A stretch of DNA of 64,000 nt. Source: Montifringilla adamsi (taxonomy: Eukaryota; Chordata; Aves; Passeriformes; Passeridae). Shown piece after piece: positions 26,101 to 36,179 of this stretch. The stretch spans positions 7,049,969 to 7,113,968 of the forward strand of contig JAGGNK010013558.1 of assembly GCA_017590115.1 (NCBI GenBank), given 5' to 3'. The position numbers and the translations under genes were made by a program. Under the pieces are notes generated by a model. It ran no database searches and was not told where the DNA came from. It saw only the letters and a list, made by a program, of their open reading frames with translations. Position 1 is the first letter of the stretch. Each line of letters opens with the position of its first letter.

Positions 26101-29100
26101 CTGTGGCATGCAGAATGTTATGATCAAGATCCCTTAAAGAATTCTGTGCAGATTCTGTTCACCTGTATTTTTTTGTCAGGATGAATTTTATTGCCATTGC
26201 ATTGCTGTGATTTAATGCTGCTTTTTCATAAAAGGTTAATTTATGGCTGTTTTAACACCAGAATGGCATTTCCGCTGTCCTCAGCCACAAGAATTCTCAG
26301 CCAGTGCCTATGCAATACTATCAATTGTAATGGCATATGAAATTCCAGTTTCTCTCTGTGAATCATTACTCAGAGATCAAACAAGCATCTGCCAAACTTT
26401 GTTCTCCTATAACTCTACTGTTTGAGATGTAGTTCTACAATCTTTTATCACTACAGGCTCTGACGCCAGCTTGGCCTCTATTGCTACTAGCCCATTATGT
26501 GAGTCTACTACACACAACTTTACTTAGCTGGGCTGAAAAGTTACATTGGCCAGCCAGACACAGAATTTGAAGACAGAAATTAAAGGATATTTTTACTAAT
26601 TTTATGCATTTATGCAACCCTGGAAACAGGGATAATAATAGGGCATATTGAGCGGAAATGGAGAACTATGGAGTGTTGAGATAAAGAAAACAGAGCAAAG
26701 ATACTGAACTTGAAGTGAGGTTAGCACAGAAATTCTCAGAAAAAGAAAGAGCTGTAATTTCTAGTTTGAAACTTAAGACTAATATTATTTTAAGAATACT
26801 TGTAGGACTCAGAAAAGTAATATACAGATATTCAGCAAAATACTTCTGTTTGTGGAAAACAGCTAAGAAATGTTAGAAGTGACAGAATGACACACAGAGT
26901 GTCATTTGGACTTCAGCTGTCTTTTGGGAGCCAGCTCAGACTCTGATCACTCATGTGCCATCCATGCCCTCAGAGTTTAGGAGTTACTGGGATATAACAG
27001 TGCTTTCCTTTTCTTACCTCAGGTCTGTGAGAATCACAACAAATTAAACTAGACTCTTGCATATAAACTGATGGAAGCCACATTTGTGGCATTTCTCAGA
27101 CCTCTCCTGGAGAGAATGAGCATCTCTCCATTTTGAGTCTCATCCTGGATAGTTTCTTCGAAAAAAATTAAAGTTCTTAATTACTTTAAAGGAGTATCTA
27201 CTATTTTATCAAATTTGTCTCAAATCAGCCTATGTGCTAAAAACCTATTAACAGGGCACGTGTGCTATGTTAAATCTCCTTTCCTTAGTAAACTAGACCA
27301 AATACCTCTAAGAAGCCAAATGAAAGTTTAATCTTTTAGAAATGACATTAAAAAAATAACTTAGTTTAGACAATTCTACTGAATTTAGTATCATGCTAAT
27401 CCTACTATCCAAATGTGCAGGAATAAACAAGAAATTATATTCTTTACATGAATTTTTGACTCTTCCTCTATGCTTCTACATGACAAGTAATTTTCAATCA
27501 AGCTGTTTAGAACGCAACCTGAGATATTCTCCAGCAAATGACTGCCTTGTCTGAGCCCAGTCAATATTGACACCAATCAGGCATGCATCACCATGACATT
27601 CAGATGCATTTTGCATTTTGATTGAAGAACAAACCACGCCAGGCTGTCAGACAGGCGTAGCCAAGGTAGGATGCATGCATTTGGCTTTGTACTTTGGCAA
27701 GGGAACTCCAAATTGGCTATATTTTAGTCAAAGACCAAATATTCTGGAGATGATGGAGAGCCTTGACAATATCAACTCTGTTTTAGAGTTGCTGCTTACA
27801 ATTTTGTTTTGTAGGTTTTCTTGAAGAATACAAAAACTTCTCCTAAAAACACTGTATGTCCAAAGAAAGGAGCCTGAAGTAAAGATAAACAAGTTGACTG
27901 CTGAATACTGAGGCAAAAAGGAAATAGCTGTGTAGATATGAGGCCTGTTGGACAGCTTTATAAATAGAAGTCAGTGGATCACAAAAAAAAAACCCCAAAC
28001 AAAACAGCACAATCTTTATTTTAAAAGATACAATTCTACTATTTTAAAGTTATCGTCCACATGCTACAGAGGAAGTTTCTAAAACTGAAATATGTTTATA
28101 TTCTAGAGACTGTTCTTAGTAGAGCCTGGCAAAAAAAGCTGTTCAAAGAAAGGCAACGATACAGCAGTCAAATGAAATGAAGTATTTAAGAGGGCAATAC
28201 TTCTGCTGGTTTCTAAACTTCATAAAGCAGCATTAATGCAAAACCCTAGGACACAACTGGCTAGATTCGTAAGCAAGAAAAGGAAACTGGAAGTGATGCC
28301 ACCTTTCATCCAAAAGTCCAGTCACTAATGCACTCATCTGGGAGAAGGCACTAGACAGAGAAGACCCGTGCCTGTTTGAGGCTATTTTCAGAAGGGATTT
28401 TGAAATAAACCTCCTTGTTTTGTTTCATCTAAGTGTACACTGAGTCAGAATGACTCAAGTCTGATATGTAAACCACACACTGGGGAGATGGGACATTCTC
28501 GACTTTTAATCTCAGTTCAGATAGACATTTAACATTCTTGAAGTGAAACAGATAAATCAGAGAAGAGCACCCCATCCTGGTTAGATCAGATCTGTGGGAA
28601 GTGTTGAGCTTATGAAATATAAGACACGTCCCCTTAACTGTAACTGATTGGCTACTGGATAAAACAGCAATTCCCATTGTTTTCTGTTTTGTTATCCTAA
28701 TATTTTCTTTCAGTTAGGCAGCCAGTCTGATAAATAAAAAACAGTTATTGGCACAGACTTTCTCAGAATTCATTGACAAGTTTTACAGTTGTGATGATAA
28801 TGGCAAGAAATTAACTTCAGTTCTAGTTTTCTTAACAGAAACTCCTAAGCAAACACATGATTACTTTTAAAGAACATAAAGAAATTTAACAATCTAAAGG
28901 TGTGTCAGTTTCTTCTTACAGTGATTGATCCGGAGTTCCTGATACCTCAGCAGAAGTTTGGAAAAATATTGTGCTAAAGGAATATTACATGTAACAGATT
29001 TTCTGTCTTTATTTCTTATTATAAGTTTGGGGGTTTTGGAAGATGAGAAAATTCTGCTTAGAAGCTTAGTAATGTGTTTCTCTGTTTATTCATCAGGTAT

Positions 29101-29286
29101 TTTCAAATTTGTCCCAATCGCAACTCATTGTGAGACAATGTGAGTTACTTTTATGATTTCAAAGTAGCCTCATCGATTATCACTTCTGGTACTATCTGCA
29201 ATAGTTTAGAAGTTGCATTGGAACACCGTATTTCTACAAGTTTTATCTCACTTTTTTGGAGTTGTCTTTTCTTTTTTCTCTTTGCC

Positions 29287-29316
29287 CCTTTTCCCTTCCC
29301 TTCCCTTCCCTTTTTT
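29287..29316. repeat. (CCCTT)n pyrimidine mirror repeat
   Basis: Four CCCTT units are bordered by T runs on both sides, giving a pure-pyrimidine strand of about 30 bp with near mirror symmetry. Such tracts can form triplex DNA. Confidence 0.75.
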
Positions 29317-31843
29317 AAGGAATTATCCTACTTTTGTCTGCTCAAAAGGATGTGGTTTGCTTGTGTAATCCTATATAAGCAATGGTTAATATTTTGCATG
29401 AGTTAATTAATTTTTACAAATCACAACAAAAGGAAGCATCATAGAAGAAATTTTCACTTCCTGTTAACAAGGGCACATGCTGTTGAATATCTGTTCACCA
29501 TATTTTAATGAACTACAGTATCTTGGCAAAGTAACAGACAACACCCTTTCTTTCTCTGACAAGGCTTGTGAGAGAGAAAACCAATCTAGCTGTAGGATTT
29601 TTGCAGTACAGCTGCTGTCAGTATGATAATTGCTGTCAATAAGACAACTGCTCCAATAAATATATATTACTCACCTTTTTTTAAAAGCAGTAAATATGAC
29701 TGTAAACATTACCCAGTAGTGTAATTTTTAACAAGACATCCAGGTCATTTGTTCAGTTAGTGTTATGTCACCTTTCATGCTCTTTAAGACTTCTGTCAAT
29801 ATAAGACAGTCTGGAATCACCTCAGTGGAACAATGTTCTTTACTGATGAATTACTTAATTGAGTAGAAGTGTATGCAGAGGCTAAACCAAAGAGCCATTC
29901 CCTTGGATTTCCTTTACTATGTGGATTACATACAGCAGTAGACATTTTGGATTTAATTTCTTTGAATAGGAAGGATAAAAATCCAATAGACAAGGTGTAT
30001 GCCCTGTGCCTCTGCTCTGAGAACTGGGTGAGCAGCTGCAATAAGTAGATGTACATAGCATCATTTTTCCAAGATCAATTTCTTAAATAAAACTAAATTA
30101 TGTCAATTTATGTTAATCTACTGAACTTCTTTTAACCTGAAGCTGCCATGAAAAACTGCTCAGGAAAAAAAAAATAATTTTCTTTTGCTTCCAAATGAAC
30201 AAACTGGGTTTTTAATAGTGATGGCTCTGTAGCCATTTTCACTCTGATACAGCTCATCCAACTCACACATTTCTTGTAACTTCAAGCAGTTTAGACTGTG
30301 TTTTCATCTGGTGAGTTAGGGTAATGTTGACAGGAGAAATATACACATGCTGATGAGGCACTGGCTCTCCTAGATGCTAATTTTTTATTATTATTCTGCA
30401 TAATGATATGTTGGAAGTGTTTAAAAAGGCAGATTATGGTTTGGGTTGGGGTTTTCTCCTTCATTTACAGAAGCATACTTCCAAAGACTGGAAGCTTATG
30501 ATTTCTTCAGGGTTGCATACTTGAGACTTTTCATATTGTCTTGAAAAGGACACTATAAACATGTTACATGTGCCTAACAAGCATTACAAAATAATGTTAT
30601 AAACACATTAGATCACCCCTCAGTGTTTATACTTGTGCCAAATTCCTGAAGGTATGATACTGCAAGAACAAACCACAGCAGACCAAATGCAATCAATTTT
30701 ACAAGTGTACCTTATGGAATAAATGAGTAAACCATACATGTGTTGAATAGTTTGTGTTGCAGATGTTCATTTAGTATCTGTTTGTGCATTCATAGTTACA
30801 GGCTTCCCATCTGAACATATCTATTCTAATGAAGCTTTGGCAGCAGCTCCAGTTGCAATGTCATACGGGTTGGTACTTGCTGCCTGTGTCTAGTGCCTCA
30901 AAGAATAACAAACAATATTAAACAAACCCAAACTTCAGTGCTAATGAGCAAGACCTCCCCACTCTGCTCCAGGTGTTTTACTGACGTACAAAATCAGGAC
31001 TAGACAATTGCCTTCTGACTCCCAGATCACGTTCAAATTGTGACTAGACACAACATGAAATTTAGGAGAGTTTAAAATAAAAATAATAATTTAAAAAAAT
31101 CATCACTAGGTGTATTTGTCACAGTAATTTAGTAGTGCTTCCCCCAGTTTTTTTAACCTGCAACAAGCAATAGAAGCAGTTTGGTCCATTGAAGGATATG
31201 GCAATCAATCAATTTCTCTGGCACAGATTGTGCTTTTTAAGGCAAAACCCAGAAACTGATGAGAGATTGCTGTCAATACCTTTCTAGGTGAAGGAATGTC
31301 TCTTTAGCAACTGAGTCCCAGGCCAGTAGACTGTAATAACAGATGAAGTAATTCGGACTAGTTAACTTTCAAGCTTAGCTGCACTGCTACAGTCAACAGT
31401 ACATGAATGCTGCCCAACTGCATGAAATTCAATTGTTTTATCAGCTTCTGTTAAGTTTTTCTTTAGAGTGTATTTGTCCAATTTGTCCAAGGACTCAGGG
31501 CTTTGCAGTATGCAATTGAGCACCATTGGAATGCACAAATTTAATGACAAAAATGTACAGAGTGCATTGTAGTTTCGTTATTTCACAATTTTGCAATATT
31601 TTACCTTGCAATCTCCATATTCTCTTTATGTTTGTCTTGCTTTAAAAGAAACATAAACACCTGCAATGATTTCTCATTAGGTAAATTAGTAGTTGAAAAT
31701 GTGTGTTTCAAGTAAAAGGACTATTTCCCAGTCACTTTGCTTAAAATAAGTTCAACTCTGGTTCCTATTTTTTAGCTCTGTTTTCTGCCTAATTTAAGAA
31801 TAATTCTTTCTCTCTTTTTTTCATCCTTCTTTGGCAGAAGGGC

Positions 31844-31875
31844 ACAGTTTAGTAATTGTTTAACTACTAAACTGT
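31844..31875. repeat. 11-bp inverted repeat, 10-nt loop
   Basis: Arm ACAGTTTAGTA (31844-31854) is the exact reverse complement of TACTAAACTGT (31865-31875). The region is AT-rich and no transposon could be assigned. Confidence 0.7.
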
Positions 31876-32284
31876 AATAACCAAATTATTTAATGACATA
31901 ATCACTAAACAGAAATTATTTAATTACTAATGAATTTTTTTCTCCACTTCTCTAAGATTCCAGACTACTCTGTAAGCATCTCAAGGCTAAAGATACTAGT
32001 TAAAATGAACAGAATATTTTCCAGGATAAACATAGTATTCAAATCTTTAGTGCTTAAGCTCACAAGGATAGGGACACTTCATTCATCCATCTGAAAAAAT
32101 ACCTATATTTGAGAGGGAATTTACATTAGTCTGTGTATTTCTGAATGTAGTTATGGCAGATAGTAGAATAAGTTGTGAGAAGCATGGCCTGAAAAAGTTG
32201 AGACATAGATTATATGTTTAAGTACTTTCCTATTATTTATCTCCAAAAATCTCCAGAAATATTTTCACATTTTACTAAATGATC

Positions 32285-32445
32285 ACACTTTGGTGGGGTT
32301 TTTATGGTCTTTGTTTTTTTGTGGTTTTGGGGTTTTTTTGGGTTTTCTTTTGTTTGGTTGGTTTTTTGTTTTATTTTTTTTTTGGTTGGGTTTTCTTTGT
32401 TTTTGTTTTGTGTTGTGTTTGGTTTTGTTTTTTTAACTTTTGGTT
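32285..32445. repeat. G/T-rich low-complexity tract
   Basis: About 160 bp on the plus strand is almost entirely G and T, with GGGG, GGG and GG blocks among T runs and very few A or C. It yields a spurious open frame rich in F, W, G and V. Similar tracts occur elsewhere in the window. Confidence 0.8.
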
Positions 32446-32949
32446 GGCTGGATGGTCAGGCCTTTTTGGAGTCTTTAAATTAAGGAAATAATGGACAGAA
32501 AACCTGAGAAAAACCCCAAATTCAAACTCAGGAGCATTCTTAGTTATTGGTCAGGGTGAGACTGCACTATAGACAAAAAGGCAAGAGAAAACGGTATTAT
32601 TTTTCATTACATTACGTCACCTTTCATTTCAGAGATTTTCATATGCAAATTCTGAGGCGAGTGAAACCGCAGCTCCTGCAGGTGCCGTGCTCCAGGGCTG
32701 TTTTCTCCAGCAACTGTCCCTCCATTGCCCAGGTAAGGCTGTGTCCAGCAGTTCTGCCACATCCCACTGAAAGTAATGGCAATGTTTTACTCAATAAAGC
32801 TTTAGAAGAGTTGATAATATATTTGACTGATATTTAACCCAGCGGGTAATTGAGAACACAGGTGCACAACGAACCTTCAGTGTGAACAGCATTTAGTATC
32901 TGTGCTGCTCCACTGGCTGCAGCAGCACGCTGTGTGCTATATTCTCGCT

Positions 32950-33295
32950 GCCTGTATTCGATGTGAACTCCGGGCACAGCTGTCCCCGGCTTTGTTCGCC
33001 CACAGGGCTGTGGGGAGTTCCCGCTGCTGGCGCTCGGCTGCCCCGCAGGGAAAGGCCCGCCCGCCGCCCCCGGCTGGCCTGCGGCGGCAGCGCGGCTCCG
33101 CGAGCGGGGCCTGCGCCCGGGGTCCCGCTGAGGGGAACCGTGCTGGGCCCTGGGGCCCGGGACGCGTTTGTGAAGAGCCCGTGCAGTGCTGGCAGCTCCG
33201 GGGGCAGCTGCAGTTCGAGCTGCAGGCTCAGCCCTGGGCGCGCAGGAGAGCCCCGGCAAGAAGGCATGAACTGCCGACCCTCTGCACAAGAAAGG
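32950..33295. promoter_or_regulatory. small CpG-rich island
   Basis: About 340 bp of GC-rich, CpG-containing sequence stands alone 1.3 kb upstream of the ZNF280D island. It may be an upstream regulatory element or a minor promoter. The overlapping frames on both strands (up to 194 codons) have no recognisable domain and are treated as GC artefacts. A CR1 fragment separates it from the ZNF280D promoter. Confidence 0.5.
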
Positions 33296-33611
33296 ACTCG
33301 GGACCAGCGGCCCAGCCAGCTGAGGGACACACACAGACGTGGCAGGAGCCAACGACCCTAGTTTCATACCCTTAGACTGTGAGGGTATAAAAACCCAGGA
33401 GGCCCTCCTGAGAGGCACTAAATATACCCTTATTATTTAGTTACGCCCATGATTAAATTATTTTAAGGATCGGGACATCTGAGGCATTGCTATGTGAAAC
33501 CTGTGCTGGTAAGGAAATCTGGTCTGTGTCAGGTGGGAGGTGCAGCTGCAAAGGAGCTTTGGTCCGAGCTCAAGTGGTGGAAATGTGACAGCTAGAGTGG
33601 TTCCTAGGTAG

Positions 33612-34340
33612 TGGAGCATATAATCTTAGAACGGTTTGGGTTGGAAGGGATCTTAAAGATCATCTAGTTCCAAACTGCCTGCTGTTAGCAGGGACACGTA
33701 AAATGAGACCAAGTTGCTCAGAGCCCCATCCAACCTGGCCTTGAACATGCCTAGAGATGGGACAGCCACAATTTCCCTGGGGCAACCTGTTACAGAGCTT
33801 CACCACCCTCACGGTAAATAATTTTTTCCTTAATATCCAATCCAAACCTACTCTCTTTCAATTTGAACCCATTCCCCCTTGCCCTGTCACTGCATGCTCA
33901 TGGTAAAGTTTGCCCCATCTTTCCCAGAAGTTCCCTTCACCTACTGAAAGGCTGGAATTAGGTTATTATGAAATCTTGTCTTTTCCAGGCTGAACAATCC
34001 CAAATCTCTAAAGCTTTTCCTCATACGAGAGGTCTCCGTACCTCTGATCAATTTGGTGGCCTTCTCTGGACTTGCTCCAACAGGTCCTTCCTGTGCTGGG
34101 ACCCCAGAAAGAGATGCAGTACTGGAGGTGGAGCCTCTCCACAGTGGAGGGGCAGAATCCTCTCCCTCCCATGCTGTCCTTGTTGCTTTGGATACAACCC
34201 AGGCCACCTTTGGCTTTCTGGCCTTTAAGAGAGCACTGATGGCTCATGTTAAGTCTTGAGTCCACCAGAACTTCCAAGTCATTCTTGGCAGGGCTGCTCT
34301 CAATCTGTTCAGTCCCCAGCATCTGTTGATACTGGCTGGT
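33612..34340 (-). mobile_element. CR1 LINE fragment with reverse-transcriptase C-terminal remnant
   Basis: The 3' end lies at the left: GGTTTGGGTTGGAAGGGATC and GATCATCTAGTTCCAA are the reverse complement of the CR1 terminus. Reading leftward from about 34322, a broken frame holds CR1-type residues (NDLEVLVDSRLNMS, then GGLGCIQSNKDS, then LQYCISFWGPS and LSYEEKL) from the end of the ORF2 polyprotein. It is 5'-truncated and interrupted, so inactive. Its 3' end points away from the ZNF280D promoter. Confidence 0.88.
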
Positions 34341-34464
34341 TTACCTAACAGCATGGCAGTGGCCCTGTGTGCCCTCACCAAAGCAGAGAGCAAGCAGTGT
34401 GAGGCTGGGCCGGGGCTGCTAGGCATGAGGCCTAGCCCACAGCAGCAGTCCTGGCAGCGGAACT

Positions 34465-34615
34465 GCGACGCACAGCACATAGCGGTGGTGTCATATCAGG
34501 CTGTGAGGCGCAGCACACGGTGGTGATGTTACACCACGCAGTGTTATACCAGGCTGTGAGGCCTAGCACATGGCGGCCGTGCCGTCCCGGGGTGTGAGGC
34601 CCAGCACATGGCGCA
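34465..34615. repeat. tandem repeat just upstream of ZNF280D promoter
   Basis: Four imperfect copies of a unit beginning GC(G/C)(C/T)AGCACA(T/C)(G)G and ending GGCTGTGAG or GGTGTGAG occur near 34470, 34508, 34561 and 34598. Unit length varies between about 38 and 53 bp. The last copy runs into the CpG-island core, so length changes here would alter promoter spacing. Confidence 0.7.
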
Positions 34616-35450
34616 AGCTCCGCCCCGGCCCGGCCCGGCCCCGCCCCGATCGCGGGCACCGCGATGTGTCCGACCCGCGGTTCCCGTCAGGCAGCGCGCG
34701 GGGCCGCGGCCGCCCCCGCCTCCCGCCCGCGTTCCCTCGGCGGCAGCGGCGGCGCTGAGGTGGCGCCGCGCCCCGGTGAGGTGAGCGAGGCGCTTCAGCC
34801 GGCGCTACCCCATCCCCCGCCGGCCCGGGCGGCAGGGAGTGGCGGTCCCGCCGCGGCCCCTACGGACGCGAAGCACGGTAAGGTCGGCCCGTTCCATGCC
34901 CCCGGCGCGCCCTGCCGCGCTCCCTGGGTGGCGGGAGCGGCGCTCGGCGGGGACGGACGCGGGGGGATTGTCGCCGGCGAGACCGGCGCCATCTTAGGTC
35001 GGAGCGTGGCCTGGCGTCCCCGAGCGGGGCCCCCGCGCTGTGAGGGCCCCCGCCAGCCGCCCGCGGGCCCCGCTGGCACCGGATGGTTCTGCCCTCGAGG
35101 GCGGCCCGGGCAGGGCTCGCTCCGCCCGCGGTTGGCCGCGTGGGGCCCTCCATAGGCCCCGGGCGTTAACAGCAAGAGCGGTGCTGGCGGCGCGGCTCAG
35201 CTCGGCCTCCTCCCCGCCGGCCGCTGTTCTGCCGTGCGGGCCTCGCCCACATCCGGAGCCCCTGCTCGAGCCGAGTGGCGGCGGTCACCCGGCGCGGGAC
35301 GGTCAGGCTGGAGCGGCCGCTGTTCGGCTGCTCTCGGGACTCGGCTGCTCCCGCGGCCTGGTACCACCGCGGCTCGGCGGCGTGAGCTGCTGGCGGGCTG
35401 GCACCGCCGATATTGCCCTTCCCTAGGCGGAGCTTGTTCCTTCTCATGGC
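34560..35450. promoter_or_regulatory. ZNF280D: ZNF280D CpG-island promoter
   Basis: About 0.9 kb of dense CpG is followed by AT-rich intron-like DNA. Stacked GC boxes (CCCCGCCCC and relatives) lie at 34620-34650. A GCCATCTT motif at 34988-34995 is the reverse complement of the YY1 core AAGATGGC, commonly found just downstream of CpG-island start sites. It is the nearest island upstream of the first coding exon and has rightward splice donors. Long frames on both strands within it are not credible proteins. Confidence 0.8.
34660..34877 (+). other. ZNF280D: candidate non-coding exon 1 of ZNF280D
   Basis: The sequence GCACG followed by GTAAGG puts a good donor at 34878. A second donor, GGTGAG followed by GTGAGC, lies at about 34790. 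Either could end a 5' UTR exon spliced to the acceptor at 39515. The start coordinate is arbitrary because no precise transcription start can be seen. Human ZNF280D isoforms begin with a short extra N-terminal peptide encoded upstream of the exon at 39516. No such coding exon was found here. Confidence 0.4.
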
Positions 35451-35769
35451 ATAGCGGGCAGCGTTGGCTGCTGAGGTTTGTGTTTGAGGGAACTGCGTTT
35501 ACGCTTCGGTTTTTTTACAATTTTCAGGTGCAGTTTCAGCTTGATCATTGTTTCTTTGCTACGAAACAAATGCAGCCCTCAATTAAAATCCAGTTGTTCC
35601 CAGTCCTGGAGGAGCTGTGGATTGTACACCCTTCATCAACTAATATGGTGGAAAGTTATGTGCCTGTATGGGACCTTATCTGAGAAATTACATCCATTGT
35701 GTGATGTGTGTTGTAAATAAGATAACTTCTCTGGGCATTTGAAATGCAACTGTTAAAGTGGGGGAGAAA

Positions 35770-36175
35770 TTATAATTTAGCCGTACAAGGAGTGGCTGAG
35801 ATCACTTGGTCTGTTCAGCCTAGAGAAGAGGAGACTGAGGAGAGCCCTCATGGCAGCCCTCATGAGGGGAAGAGGAGGGTCAGACACTGATCTCTGTGGT
35901 GACCAGTGACAGGACACGAGGGAATGGTTTAAATGTGTGAGGGGAGATTTAGGTTAGATACTGGAAAAAGATTCTTCACCCAGAGAGTGGTTGGGCACTG
36001 GAAGAGGCTCCTCAGGGAAGTGGTTATTGCAGCAAACCGTACAGTTCCAGAAGAGTTTTGTCAATGCTCACAGGCACGTGGTGGGATTGTTAGGAATGTC
36101 ATGTGCAGGACTTCGAGATGGACACTGTGATCTTTGTGGAACCCTTCCAACTCAGAATATTCTGTGATTCTATTA
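35770..36175 (+). mobile_element. CR1 LINE 3' fragment
   Basis: CR1 phrases occur in order: GTTCAGCCTAGAGAAGAGGA, GACAGGACACGAGGGAATGG, AGATACTGGAAAAAGATTC, and the terminal CCCTTCCAACTCAGAATATT followed by CTGTGATTCTAT. It carries the end of ORF2 and the 3' UTR. It lies in intron 1 of ZNF280D, about 0.3 kb past the island, in opposite orientation to the CR1 at 33.6-34.3 kb. Confidence 0.9.
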
Positions 36176-36179
36176 TGAA

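Larger units (their letters stand above)
14482..32270. other. intergenic AT-rich DNA, gene-poor
   Basis: About 18 kb without a recognisable exon, CpG island or RNA gene. It holds simple repeats, a G/T-rich tract with an A/C-rich partner near 15.6-15.77 kb, a cluster of transcription-factor motifs near 16.6 kb, and an inverted repeat near 31.85 kb. Some mid-GC patches (for example 23.77-24.02 kb) could be conserved non-coding elements, but this cannot be judged from one sequence. Confidence 0.55.

Noticed and set aside
32279..32491. Frame rich in F, W, G and V resembling a membrane protein
   Set aside because: It is the translation of a G/T-rich simple tract.
32834..33418. 194-codon minus-strand frame over the mini CpG island
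   Set aside because: Overlaps equally long plus-strand frames and has no recognisable motif, so a composition artefact is likelier.
34008..34480. Minus-strand frames that look like a gene
   Set aside because: They are the broken C-terminal reverse-transcriptase region of a CR1 element.
34664..35683. Several 93-163 codon frames in the ZNF280D CpG island
   Set aside because: Both strands are open, with no domain. Splice signals indicate a non-coding exon.
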